Below are positions 27,923 to 36,916 of a stretch of DNA of 64,000 bases, piece by piece. The position numbers and the translations under genes are program-made. Location of the stretch: assembly GCA_947449135.1 (NCBI GenBank), contig CANFQO010000001.1, forward strand, positions 1 through 64,000. The letters are read 5' to 3'. The notes under the pieces are model-generated. The model did no database searches, was not told the origin of the DNA, and saw only the letters and a program-made list of their open reading frames with translations. The number at the start of each line of letters is the position of its first letter. The first letter of the stretch is position 1. Origin of the DNA: Planctomycetaceae bacterium (lineage in GTDB: Bacteria; Planctomycetota; Planctomycetia; Pirellulales; UBA1268).

Positions 27923-29017
27923 ATGACTCCGTCGCCACTCCTTCAGCCCTTCCAGCTCCGTGACATCCCGCTGCGCAACCGCATCGTGATGGCGCCGCTC
28001 ACTCGGTCGCGGGCCGGCGTTAGCCGCGTTCCCAACGCCCTGATGGCGGAATACTACGGCCAGCGGAGTGCCGCGGGGCTCATCGTCTCCGAGGCCACGA
28101 CCATCTCCGAGCAGGCAAATGGCTGGCTTGAGTCTCCTGGCATCTACACCGACGCGATGGCAGAGGGCTGGCGGCTCACCACCGATGCTGTCCACGCCCG
28201 AGGTGGCCGGATCTTCCTGCAGCTGTGGCATATGGGCCGGGCTTCGCATTCGAGCTTCCACGGCGGACGGCTCCCGGTGTCGGCTTCGGCGATCCCGATC
28301 GCCGGTGACGGCATCCACACACCGCAGGGCAAACAGCCTTACGAGACGCCGCGAGCACTCGACACCGCCGAGATTCCGGGTGTTGTCGGCGACTATCGTC
28401 ATGCCGCCGCCCGGGCCCGAACGGCAGGCTTCGATGGCGTCGAAATCCACGCCGCCAACGGCTACCTCATTGACCAGTTCCTGCAGTCTAAGACGAATCA
28501 CCGTACCGATCGCTACGGTGGCAGCATCGGGAATCGCTTCCGCCTCCTGGCTGAGGTAGTTGAGGCAGTATCAGCCGAATGGCCTGCCGGTCGCGTCGGT
28601 GTTCGCCTCGCCCCAAATGGCGGGTTCAACGACATGGGCTCGCCCGACTTCCGTGAACAGTTCACCTTCGTGGCCACGCAACTCGATGCCTTTGGTCTGG
28701 CGTACCTCCATGTCATGGATGGCCTAGCCTTCGGCTTTCATAGGCTCGGCGAGCCTATGACGCTGACGGATTTTCGCGGCGTCTATCGTGGACCGCTTAT
28801 TGGCAACTGCGGCTACACGCAGGAATCGGCGGAGGCTGCCATCGCTGGCGGGCTCGCCGATTTGATTGCCTTTGGTCGCCCTTACATCAGCAATCCGGAC
28901 CTCGTCGAACGGATCACGAACGGCTGGCCGTTGGCCCAGCCAGCCGACATGGCGACGTGGTATTCGCCGGTCGGTGCCACCGGCTATACCGACTACCCAC
29001 CCTACCGCGGCTGCTAG
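27923..29017 (+). CDS. Old Yellow Enzyme family alkene reductase
   Basis: A 364-residue FMN-dependent ene-reductase of the NemA/OYE type. The fold starts at LLQPFQLRDIPLRNRIVMAP. Catalytic residues are in HAANGYLIDQFL: His176 and Asn179 bind the substrate carbonyl and Tyr181 donates the proton. DRYGGS and the FMN-phosphate region near FGRPYISNPDL are present. It reduces activated C=C bonds or nitro compounds with NADPH, so a detoxification role is likely. The ATG at 27923 begins the domain; the open frame further upstream overlaps the helicase. It follows the helicase stop by 43 bases. Confidence 0.93.
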   Translation: MTPSPLLQPFQLRDIPLRNRIVMAPLTRSRAGVSRVPNALMAEYYGQRSAAGLIVSEATTISEQANGWLESPGIYTDAMAEGWRLTTDAVHARGGRIFLQLWHMGRASHSSFHGGRLPVSASAIPIAGDGIHTPQGKQPYETPRALDTAEIPGVVGDYRHAAARARTAGFDGVEIHAANGYLIDQFLQSKTNHRTDRYGGSIGNRFRLLAEVVEAVSAEWPAGRVGVRLAPNGGFNDMGSPDFREQFTFVATQLDAFGLAYLHVMDGLAFGFHRLGEPMTLTDFRGVYRGPLIGNCGYTQESAEAAIAGGLADLIAFGRPYISNPDLVERITNGWPLAQPADMATWYSPVGATGYTDYPPYRGC

Positions 29018-29123
29018 ATCGCAGACGCCCCCGGCGGCCCAACGCTCCTCGAGCTTCCGCTGACCCCCTTCGCCCACGTCTCAAGGTTTACCAACTCGTC
29101 GCAACAGCTATCTGAAATGCGAT

Positions 29124-31430
29124 CTACGAGCCCATCTTCATCGACCGCAGCCGTAGGGCGTTGGCGACGACCGATAGGGAGCTCAGGCTCATGGCGGCCG
29201 CGGCGAGCATTGGGTTGAGAAGCAGATGGCTCGAAAGCGGATAGAGCACCCCCGCGGCGATCGGCACTCCCAGCGCGTTGTAGACCAGCGCGAAGAACAG
29301 GTTCTGTCGGATATTCCGCATCGTGTGACGGCTAAGTTCGATCGCCTTCACGATCCCCCTGAGGTCACCCTTCACCAGGGTCACCCCAGCCGACTCGATG
29401 GCGGCGTCGGAACCGGTGCCCATGGCAATGCCGACATCGGCCGCGGCCAGAGCTGGCGCGTCGTTGATCCCGTCACCGGCCATCGCCACCACACGGCCCT
29501 CCGCCTGCAATGCCCGAACAAGCGCATGCTTCCCTTCCGGCTTCACTCCGGCGAGAAATTCGTCGATCCCCAGCCCAGCAGCGACCGTGCGGGCGGTCTG
29601 CTCACTGTCACCCGTGAGCATGATCAGCCGTAGACCAAGTGCGTGGAGGCTGCGCACCGCCTCGGGAGTCGATTCCTTGATGGGGTCCGACACTGCGATC
29701 AGGCCGGCAAGCCGCCGGTCGACGGCGACATGCATCACGGTTCGGCCCTGCAGTTGAAGCGCATCGGCCCGATCGTCGAGGGCCGCCAGGCCCTCAACGC
29801 TCTCCTCGGCAAGCCATGCTCGCTTGCCGACCAGAACCTCCCGTCCTTCCACGCTCCCGCGGGCGCCGCCGCCGGTCACGGAATCGAAGTCGGCGACCGT
29901 CGGCACCGCGATGTTCCGCGCCTTAGCACCTGCCACGATCGCACGGGCCAGTGGATGTTCGCTGTTTTGTTCGACGCTTGCGGCGGTTCGCAGAAGATCC
30001 GTGTCGGTCATGGTCGCGACCGGAAGGCACTCAGTCAGCGTGGGGCGGCCAGCCGTCAGCGTGCCCGTTTTGTCGACGACCACGGTGTCGACTTTTTCGA
30101 GGTGCTCGAGGACTTCGGCGTTCTTGACGAGCACGCCTTCCCTCGCCCCGCGGCCGATGCCAACCATGATCGACATTGGCGTCGCCAACCCCAACGCACA
30201 GGGGCAGGCAATGATCAGCACGGCGACGGCGTTGACGAAGCCCCACGCCAGTGGCGGTTGCTCCGGCGCCGCGATGGCCCAGACGAGGAACGTGAGAATC
30301 GCGATCGCCAACACGGCGGGAACGAAATAGCCAGCAACGGCGTCGGCGACCTTTTGGATCGGCGCCCGACTCCGCTGCGCATCGGCCACCATGCCGATGA
30401 TCCGCGACAGCACCGTGTCCGCTCCGACCTTGTCGGCGACCATCAGGAACGAGCCGGTTTGGTTGAGGGTGCCGCCGATCACCGAATCACCGACCCGCTT
30501 CTCCACCGGCATCGGCTCGCCAGTGATCATCGACTCCTCAATCGAACTGCCACCTTCCGACAACTGGCCGTCCACGGGAATCTTTTCGCCGGGCCGTACC
30601 CGCAGCACATCGCCCTCGCGGACCTCGTCGAGCGCTACCTCTCGCTCCTCTCCATGACGAACCACTCGGGCCACGGGCGGGGCGAGCGTCAAGAGCTCGC
30701 GGATGGCGGCACCGGTGCGATTCCTGGCCCGCAGTTCGAGCAGTTGTCCGAGCAGAACCAGCGTGATGATCACTGCCGCAGCCTCGAAGTAGATCGGCAC
30801 GACGCCGCCGTGCTTGAACTGGTGCGGGATGATCGCAGGGAACAGGATGGCGACCACGCTGTACAGATAGGCGGCACCCGTACCGATGGCGATCAGCGTG
30901 AACATGTTTAGATGACCGGTCACGATCGACCGGAACCCCCGCTCGAAGAACGGCCATCCTGCCCAGAGCACTACCGGAGTGGCGAGGAACAACTGCACCC
31001 ACGGCTCCACCGTCCGCCCCAGCCAACGATCCACCGGCACGCCCAGCATCGGGAGCATCGATATGAGGAACACCGGCAGCGTGAGCGCTGCGGCCACCCA
31101 GAACCTCCGGACCATGCCGCGCAGCTCGTGATCATCCTCGCCAGCATCGGGCTGCAGAGTCTTCGGCTCCAGATCCATGCCGCACTTCGGGCAGGATCCT
31201 GGGCCCACCTGCTCGATCTCAGGGTGCATCGGACAGATGTAGAGAACGTCCGCGCGGCCGGGGGCCGAATGCCGCGTGGCGGCGGGGACCGATAGCGGCA
31301 GAACGTCAACGTCGCCCGTGAATTTTCGGCGGCAGCCCTCGGCGCAGAAATAGTACGTGACACCATCGCGAACCGCGCTGCGGGCGGTCTTCTCGTCGAC
31401 GGTCATACCGCAGATGGGATCTATAGCCAT
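29124..31430 (-). CDS. copA: P1B-type copper-translocating ATPase with YHS domain
   Basis: A 768-residue heavy-metal P-type ATPase. It has an N-terminal YHS domain (about 1-45; [13 protein letters not shown]), then a heavy-metal-binding CPMHPE...CPKCGMD module (66-85) instead of the usual HMA domain. Eight membrane helices follow, with the transport-site CPC near residue 410, the phosphorylation motif DKTGTLT near 450, HP in EHPLARA, and TGDS and [10 protein letters not shown]. This architecture matches copper (or silver) exporters found in copper-resistance clusters. I chose the ATG at 31430, where AGGAG lies 11 bases upstream and the YHS domain starts directly; the longer frame to 31553 is rejected. 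Two cysteine-rich genes lie directly upstream on the same strand. Confidence 0.92.
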   Translation of the reverse strand: MAIDPICGMTVDEKTARSAVRDGVTYYFCAEGCRRKFTGDVDVLPLSVPAATRHSAPGRADVLYICPMHPEIEQVGPGSCPKCGMDLEPKTLQPDAGEDDHELRGMVRRFWVAAALTLPVFLISMLPMLGVPVDRWLGRTVEPWVQLFLATPVVLWAGWPFFERGFRSIVTGHLNMFTLIAIGTGAAYLYSVVAILFPAIIPHQFKHGGVVPIYFEAAAVIITLVLLGQLLELRARNRTGAAIRELLTLAPPVARVVRHGEEREVALDEVREGDVLRVRPGEKIPVDGQLSEGGSSIEESMITGEPMPVEKRVGDSVIGGTLNQTGSFLMVADKVGADTVLSRIIGMVADAQRSRAPIQKVADAVAGYFVPAVLAIAILTFLVWAIAAPEQPPLAWGFVNAVAVLIIACPCALGLATPMSIMVGIGRGAREGVLVKNAEVLEHLEKVDTVVVDKTGTLTAGRPTLTECLPVATMTDTDLLRTAASVEQNSEHPLARAIVAGAKARNIAVPTVADFDSVTGGGARGSVEGREVLVGKRAWLAEESVEGLAALDDRADALQLQGRTVMHVAVDRRLAGLIAVSDPIKESTPEAVRSLHALGLRLIMLTGDSEQTARTVAAGLGIDEFLAGVKPEGKHALVRALQAEGRVVAMAGDGINDAPALAAADVGIAMGTGSDAAIESAGVTLVKGDLRGIVKAIELSRHTMRNIRQNLFFALVYNALGVPIAAGVLYPLSSHLLLNPMLAAAAMSLSSLSVVANALRLRSMKMGS

Positions 31431-31582
31431 GGGCGGGAAATACTCCTGAGGAAGCAGCAGACTACCGTAGAACCACAGTCGTGGCAGCCCGATGTGCCAT
31501 GGACGCAGTCCGAGGAAAAAAGGCGGCGGGAGACGTTCGTCCCCCGCCGCCACACACGATCACACGGCATGCCCGTCGGGTG

Positions 31583-31810
31583 CTACTTGCTGCAGCATCC
31601 CGAGCCGCAGCAGCCCGCTTGCTCTGCCTTCACGCTAGCAGGCATGCACTCCTCGACGCAGCAGACGCAGGTGCAACTCGTGCACTCGCAACTACCCGTC
31701 TCGCAGCATCCGCAGCAGTCACACTTTCCACAGCCGACGTTTCGGCTGGTATCGGTCGCGGGCACGAAGGGCACCAGGGCCAGTGCCGCCAAGAGAATCA
31801 GACTGTTCAT
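31583..31810 (-). CDS. Exported cysteine-rich peptide, metallothionein-like
   Basis: A 75-residue protein: a signal peptide (about 1-20, ending near VPATDT) and a tail of about 50 residues with 17 cysteines, arranged as CxC, CC and CxxC groups (GCGKCDCCGCC; CTCVCCVEEC; GCCGSGCCSK). The density equals that of metallothioneins, but I recognise no named bacterial metallothionein family, and an export signal is unusual for one. The start at 31810 has AAGGAT seven bases upstream; an ATG at 31828 would lengthen the leader. It lies between the copper ATPase gene and another Cys-rich gene, which points to binding of copper or silver outside the cytoplasm. The 152 bases to the ATPase start may hold its own promoter. 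Confidence 0.75.
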   Translation of the reverse strand: MNSLILLAALALVPFVPATDTSRNVGCGKCDCCGCCETGSCECTSCTCVCCVEECMPASVKAEQAGCCGSGCCSK

Positions 31811-31947
31811 GGGAAATATCCTTGTCATGGGAACATTGAATCGATCACTCCACGTCACGACATGTGAGCGTGGGAAAGCCACCGCACGTGCCACTGCATC
31901 CCTCGGGCTCACGCCCACGGACGGGGAGGCACGGTTCAATGGCCGAT

Positions 31948-32412
31948 TCAGTTCCGCCAGACACCGTAGAGGATCCGCACAGGCCGGATCGGAATGGATC
32001 GTGACGCCACCACATAGGTCCGGTTGGCGCCGAGCCCATGAGAGGCTCCAAGTGAGGTCGAATCCGCTACCTCGCCCCACACGGGCAGGTCGTCTCTCTG
32101 CGATGATCTGGCATCGTGCACCGCGAGCGACTGATCCTGCCTCGCATCCAACTGACAGTGGCATGGCGACTCGTCTGTCTGGGCCAGACGACCATCTGAT
32201 GTGGCCGCGCAGAGAGGGCAACCGGCTTCGGCGTCTACTGAAGCTGGGCGAGAAACCGAAAGCGGAGGGAGCGCGACTGCGCAGCAATCAGTCTCTTGGG
32301 CCGCACAGCAACTGCGGTCGCAGTCTCCGCTCCGTGCCTGGGGAGCGACCTGAGCGACGAATGCCGCGCACGCCACGACCAGCCAGACGGGTTTTTGCCA
32401 GTGTGCAACCAT
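31948..32412 (-). CDS. Exported cysteine-rich protein, hypothetical
   Basis: A 154-residue protein with a signal peptide (about 1-28) and clustered cysteines in the first half (GDCDRSCC, TDCC, CPLC, CHC), then a cysteine-free C-terminal half that ends in RILYGVWRN. GAGGAG lies seven bases before the ATG at 32412. I recognise no family. Its place upstream of the metallothionein-like peptide and copper ATPase, on the same strand, suggests a periplasmic metal-binding or metal-sensing role. The C-terminal half resembles an outer-membrane or extracellular capping segment only weakly. An 81-base gap separates it from the upstream helicase gene, which may also be in the same transcript. Confidence 0.7.
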   Translation of the reverse strand: MVAHWQKPVWLVVACAAFVAQVAPQARSGDCDRSCCAAQETDCCAVALPPLSVSRPASVDAEAGCPLCAATSDGRLAQTDESPCHCQLDARQDQSLAVHDARSSQRDDLPVWGEVADSTSLGASHGLGANRTYVVASRSIPIRPVRILYGVWRN

Positions 32413-32492
32413 CGAAAAACTCCTCGATACTTGCTCTACGGACCCCGGCGGGAGATGGTTCGCTGGCAAAAACATGCCGCGTCGGACAGCCG

Positions 32493-34058
32493 TCACTTGC
32501 CCGGCTTTCCTCCAGGCGGCTTTCCCTTCTTCTTGGCACCGCCGTGCGGCTTGCCGAATCGCGGCCCGTTCACGGGGGCGAACTTCCGTGGTTTCGGATA
32601 CTTGCCACCGGGGCCGGGCCGTCGATCCTCGCGGTCACGGTGGTCACCCCTGTCGTTCGGCCGCCGATGCTCCGGCCGGTGCACGGGCTCCGCGTCGACA
32701 GCCTCCTGGCTGGCAGGCGCGAAGTGGTGCAGGATCGCCGCGGCGACGTCGGTCGGCGTGTGTCCCTGTTCCAGGAGTCGCTCCACCAGCGGGGCCCGTC
32801 GCGCAAAGTCGCCCCCTTCGAGCGTCGCCGTGATCTTGTCGAAGAGGGCGTCTGAACGACGGTCCTCAACCGCTGCCAGTGACGGCACCTGCTCCCGACG
32901 GATCTTCGTCCTCAGAAACCGCTCGATCGACTGCAGTTTGTAAATTGCTGCCCCCGACACAAGCGTCACTGCCTTGCCCTTCTTTCCAGCCCGACCAGTG
33001 CGGCCGATGCGGTGCACGTAGTCCTCGGCATCGTAGGGCAGATCGTAGTTGACGACGAGTTCCAGATCATTGACGTCGATGCCACGCGCGGCCACGTCGG
33101 TCGCGACCAAGAAGGCGAAAGCGGCCCGCTTGAAGTTCTGCATGACGCGAGTTCGCTGGGCCTGAGCCATGCCACCGTGCAGTCGCTCGGCCGAGTAGCC
33201 TCGGCCGATGAGCGCGTCGGCCAATTCGTCGACCATCCGCTGCGTGTTGCAAAAGATGACGCCGCTCTTCACGTCGTGAAAGTCGATGACGCGAACCATC
33301 GCGTCGAGTTTCGCGTGATGCCGAACCTCGTGATAGACCTGATCCACGAGTGGCGGACCGCTCACGGACTTCTGTGCGATCTTGATCGTGGCCGCGTCGT
33401 TTGAGTGGCCACGGACAAGCGCCTGGATCTGCGGCGAGATGGTGGCGGAGAAGAAGATCGTCTGCCGGCCCTCCGGGGCGGCGGCGAGAATCTTCTCGAT
33501 ATCCTCGCGGAAGCCCATGTCGAGCATCCTGTCGGCTTCGTCGAGAATCAGCATGCGGATCTTCGTGAGATCGAGTGTGCCGCGATTCATGTGGTCGGTA
33601 AGCCGGCCCGGCGTGCCGACGACGACATGTGCTCCGCGCTTGAGTTCGGCAAACTGGCGCTCATACGAAGCGCCACCGTAGATCGCCACAGAATTGACGC
33701 CACGACGAAACGCCGCGAGTTTGTGCACCTCGTCAGCCACCTGCGTGGCCAGTTCCCGCGTCGGGGTGAGGATCAGCACCTGAGTGGCCTTCAGGGCCGG
33801 GTCAATCTTCTCGATGGCCGGGATGCAAAAGGCCGCGGTCTTCCCCGAACCCGTCTCCGACTGGCCGACGACGTCTCGGCCGGACATGATCAGTGGAATG
33901 GCTGCTGACTGGATCGGTGACGTTTCCTCGAAGCCGAGTTGGGCCACCGCCTTGAGCACTTCCTGGGAGAGCCCCAAGGAGGCAAACGGCACGTGTCCGG
34001 GGCGGGAATCGTCCGGCGAAGAGGGAGCGGGACTGCGATCGGGCTTGGAATCAGTCAT
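32493..34058 (-). CDS. DEAD-box RNA helicase
   Basis: A 521-residue RNA helicase with complete motifs: the upstream Phe and Gln of the Q motif (F25, TSPIQ), Walker A SETGSGKT (67-74), TPTREL, DEAD in ILDEADRMLDMGF, SAT, and HRIGRTGRAGKKGKAV. A 150-residue C-terminal extension contains a short folded part and a very basic low-complexity tail (HRRPNDRGDHRDRED; KKKGKPPGGKPGK). It belongs to the same superfamily as the helicase at 26476 but differs in its tail. Start at 34058 has only a weak site upstream. A polypurine/polypyrimidine tract lies 17-52 bases before the start. Confidence 0.93.
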   Translation of the reverse strand: MTDSKPDRSPAPSSPDDSRPGHVPFASLGLSQEVLKAVAQLGFEETSPIQSAAIPLIMSGRDVVGQSETGSGKTAAFCIPAIEKIDPALKATQVLILTPTRELATQVADEVHKLAAFRRGVNSVAIYGGASYERQFAELKRGAHVVVGTPGRLTDHMNRGTLDLTKIRMLILDEADRMLDMGFREDIEKILAAAPEGRQTIFFSATISPQIQALVRGHSNDAATIKIAQKSVSGPPLVDQVYHEVRHHAKLDAMVRVIDFHDVKSGVIFCNTQRMVDELADALIGRGYSAERLHGGMAQAQRTRVMQNFKRAAFAFLVATDVAARGIDVNDLELVVNYDLPYDAEDYVHRIGRTGRAGKKGKAVTLVSGAAIYKLQSIERFLRTKIRREQVPSLAAVEDRRSDALFDKITATLEGGDFARRAPLVERLLEQGHTPTDVAAAILHHFAPASQEAVDAEPVHRPEHRRPNDRGDHRDREDRRPGPGGKYPKPRKFAPVNGPRFGKPHGGAKKKGKPPGGKPGK

Positions 34059-34074
34059 GAAGGCCTAGTCTGGC

Positions 34075-34110
34075 GGAGGAGGGGGGGCGGGAGAGAGGCG
34101 GGAGGGCGGG
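34075..34110 (+). other. Polypurine tract with G-quadruplex potential
   Basis: On the plus strand this stretch is almost all G and A with five runs of three or more G (34081-34087, 34089-34091, 34100-34102, 34104-34106, 34108-34110). One spacer is eight bases, just outside the classical limit of seven. It lies in the 5' region of the minus-strand helicase gene, so the G-rich strand is the template. The rest of 34111-34249 shows no gene or clear element. Confidence 0.5.
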
Positions 34111-34249
34111 AACTCCCCAGAGTACCTCAATCACGATGGGCCTGCGCGGACAACCGCGAGATTGCCTCTCCCCATCCACTGGGTGATGCCGGTCCTTCGC
34201 GATCCGCTGGAAAACAGCGGTGCCCAAAACCGGCGCATTTCGCCCTGAA

Positions 34250-35212
34250 TCAGGGATCCAGCGTGGAATCGCCCGGATCGGTCGGAGCGGTTGGGTCGTT
34301 GCCATCGCCAACCGTGCAATACCACCGCAGCACGGTCGTATCGGTATCGCTGGTGATCGGCTCGACATGCCCATCCAGAAACACGAAGTTCGTCACGCCA
34401 GGGTGCAGGCTGCCGTACTTCCGGGGGTTGAGGTCGGATGGACCGTCGGCGATGCCGCGGGCGGTATCGCGAAAGATCGTCTGTGGAGTGTCTGCTGCAA
34501 AGAACGCCGTGTCTCCCTGATCGTGGTGGGTCATGTCGGCCGAAGCCGACGTGATCTTGGGGATGTGCTTCTCACCCATGGCAAACGTCCTGCTCAGGCC
34601 ATCGCTTACCTGCCGAGACTGCACCCGCGAATAGGTATGTATCGGCCCGCCCAGTCTCGGATCGAAGGTGGGAGCATCGGACTCCCAGTGATAGTTGTAG
34701 TAGGTTCCGGCGTTCGCGGCGTAGTCGCCGCCGGCTGCGGCGCCCTTTACGACAGGTGGCGCATCGTTGTTGTCGAAGTTCCGATCCGCGGCCGGGGAAC
34801 GACGACTGGGGCAGAAGTAGTTGGAAACCGGCGTCCGCATGGCGACGGCGTTTTTGTCGTCGTCGGCGCGGGCTGTCTTGTCGTAGGCGTTGTAGATCGC
34901 CGACTGCTCGAGATATGGAAGCACCAGGAAGCCCCAGGAAATCCCGGTCTGCTCGCGCAAGTTCCGTCCCTGCGGATAACTCTTGCGGGCCTGCTCATAG
35001 CCGACAATGGCGAGCCCGACCTGCTTCATGTTGTTGCTGCAACTCATCCGGCGGGCGGCCTCGCGGGCAGATTGGACGGCCGGCAGCAGCAATCCGACGA
35101 GCGTGCCGATGATGGCAATCACCACCAGGAGTTCCACCAGGGTAAAGCCAGGCTTCACAGAAGCTGCTTGTGTCGCGGCTCGGCAACGACCGGAATGGAT
35201 GACATGTCTCAT
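34250..35212 (-). CDS. DUF1559 family prepilin-like protein
   Basis: A 320-residue protein with the methylation motif [18 protein letters not shown] at about residues 23-40, followed by QSAREAARRMSCSNNMKQVGLA. The body has the family's ISWGFLVLPYLEQ block and it closes with VTNFVFLDGHVEPI. The ATG at 35212 is preceded by GAGGA. Expected to be prepilin-peptidase processed and envelope located. It follows the PQQ-like propeller gene by 90 bases on the same strand, as its paralogue at 19085 follows another propeller gene. Confidence 0.93.
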   Translation of the reverse strand: MRHVIHSGRCRAATQAASVKPGFTLVELLVVIAIIGTLVGLLLPAVQSAREAARRMSCSNNMKQVGLAIVGYEQARKSYPQGRNLREQTGISWGFLVLPYLEQSAIYNAYDKTARADDDKNAVAMRTPVSNYFCPSRRSPAADRNFDNNDAPPVVKGAAAGGDYAANAGTYYNYHWESDAPTFDPRLGGPIHTYSRVQSRQVSDGLSRTFAMGEKHIPKITSASADMTHHDQGDTAFFAADTPQTIFRDTARGIADGPSDLNPRKYGSLHPGVTNFVFLDGHVEPITSDTDTTVLRWYCTVGDGNDPTAPTDPGDSTLDP

Positions 35213-35302
35213 ATCGGAGTCCTCGGAAAGGCAGGGGTTCAGAAGGCGGGAAACCGGCAGGGAGAAAAGTATCGACCGGGGCCGGATGCCCCGTCAACAC
35301 CG

Positions 35303-36643
35303 CTAGCGGATGCAGTAGATGGCGTCCGATGACCGGATCAGCAGAGCATCATCGCTGACAGCGGGCGTTGCCCAGAAGACCTCTGCATCGCTCCCGACCG
35401 AGAATTCGCCAAGAATCTTGAATTCTGGACCGGCCTCCAGCACGACGGTCCGGCCCTTCTCATTGACAAGGTAGATGCGGTTGCCAATCACCAGTGGGCA
35501 GCCGACAGCCGTGGTGCCTCCCGGAAGCCGCTTCCGGTATTTCTCTTCGCCGGTCCGCTTGTCGTAACAGACGGCCTTGTCGCCGAAGAAGTAGAGGAGG
35601 TCGTCGACGACTACCGGCGATGGCATGCCCGCGCCGCTCTTGTTTTTCGACCAGACCACGGCGGCCGTCGCGGTCTGCCCCTTGGGGGGCGTGAGGTCGC
35701 CGAGGTGTCCGCTGGCAATCGCATACACAGGCGCCTTGCTGCCGGGGCTCGAGGTGCCGAAGTAGATGCCTGCGGCATCGGCCACGACCGAACAGGCGAA
35801 TGACGTGTCAAGCCCGCCAAGACGCCAGCGTTCCCTGCCATCCGCGATTCCATACGCGATCACGCTGCCCTGACCCGCCGTCACGATCTCCGCGATGCCG
35901 TTGTTCGTCCAGACGACGGGCGTGCTCCACGCGGTCCCTTTATTACGATCGACCGTCCACATGTCTGCGCCTGTCATTGGATCGAGGCAGTGCAGTCGGG
36001 CAGAGTCTTCGTTGTAGATCTGCAGCAGTATCCGGTCCCCCTCTGGATCACGGTGCAGCACTGGTGACGAGCCGGTGCCAAACTGATTCTGGATCGGCTG
36101 CGGGTCGAAATTCCGTCGCCAACGTTCAACCCCAGCACCATCGAGGGCCACGAGGGTGCCGGTGCTGCCGAAGAAAGCGAAGACCGTGTCGGCCGAAGCG
36201 CAGGGCGTCTCCGTGGCGTAGGTATTCGACGCATGCTTGGCGAATTTCGGGACCGCCTCGACGACAGTCTTCGACCAGAGGATCTTCCCGTCAGCGGGGT
36301 CGAGGCAGAGGACCCGCCATTGCACGGGTTCGGTCGGCGTCGACGCCATGCCCCAGGTGGAGAACGACATCACGCCGCCCATGCCGCTGGGGTTGTCGGC
36401 CTTGGGGCCGACGGCAGTGGTGACGAATATCCTGCCGCCGGAGACGATCGGCTGTGACCAGCCGGCGCCGGGAATCGGAGTCCGCCACGCCAGGTGATCG
36501 GTATTGCTCCACTGCGAGGGCACTCTGGCCTGCGGGGCGAGGCTTTGGGCTGTGCCACCGCGAAACTGCGACCAATCGTTTCCCGCAGCAATGTTGCAGC
36601 CGAGTAGGCAGCATCCGAGCACGCATGAACCTATCGAACGCAT
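35303..36643 (-). CDS. Secreted PQQ-like beta-propeller protein
   Basis: A 446-residue exported propeller. The signal segment (about 1-19) is followed directly by NDWSQFRGG, matching the first blade of the family, then repeated W-R-T/W-S-K blades (GWSQPIVSGGRIFVTTAVG; SPVVVDDLLYFFGD). The early cysteines (GCCLLGC) could allow lipid attachment at a Cys, but the residue before it is Gly after L-L, so this is only possible. AGGAGGGG lies six bases before the ATG at 36643; the frame extends to 36781 without support. Function unknown; paralogous in layout to the gene at 20217. Confidence 0.9.
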   Translation of the reverse strand: MRSIGSCVLGCCLLGCNIAAGNDWSQFRGGTAQSLAPQARVPSQWSNTDHLAWRTPIPGAGWSQPIVSGGRIFVTTAVGPKADNPSGMGGVMSFSTWGMASTPTEPVQWRVLCLDPADGKILWSKTVVEAVPKFAKHASNTYATETPCASADTVFAFFGSTGTLVALDGAGVERWRRNFDPQPIQNQFGTGSSPVLHRDPEGDRILLQIYNEDSARLHCLDPMTGADMWTVDRNKGTAWSTPVVWTNNGIAEIVTAGQGSVIAYGIADGRERWRLGGLDTSFACSVVADAAGIYFGTSSPGSKAPVYAIASGHLGDLTPPKGQTATAAVVWSKNKSGAGMPSPVVVDDLLYFFGDKAVCYDKRTGEEKYRKRLPGGTTAVGCPLVIGNRIYLVNEKGRTVVLEAGPEFKILGEFSVGSDAEVFWATPAVSDDALLIRSSDAIYCIR

Positions 36644-36916
36644 GGCATTCCCCTCCTTGGCCTGACAGCTTCGCCTGGTGACATTTCTCTCGGAGAAGTC
36701 TATCGGCCCGTGAAAAATTCGATCAAGCGGAGTGCGAGCACGAACAGTTTCACGCCAGATGGCATTGAGCTGCTTGAGCACGATGGCAGTTGCCGTAGCT
36801 TCCCGTTTGCCTCAGATCAACGATAAATAGACTGCAGAAGGGCGTCAGTTGGTCGCGACGGACAGATCATCGTGTTCTTCGGGAAAACAGCCCGCTAGAA
36901 TCGTCGACATCCCGCC
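36644..36916. other. Divergent intergenic region
   Basis: A 273-base stretch between the start of the PQQ-like gene (minus) and of hrpB (plus). It must contain both promoters. The most AT-rich part is near 36815-36835 (ACGATAAATAGA), which could be a -10 element for hrpB. I see no gene, hairpin or repeat of note. Confidence 0.35.

Noticed and set aside
29643..30911. A 422-residue frame on the plus strand
   Set aside because: It is the complement of the copper ATPase gene and has the composition of an antisense shadow.
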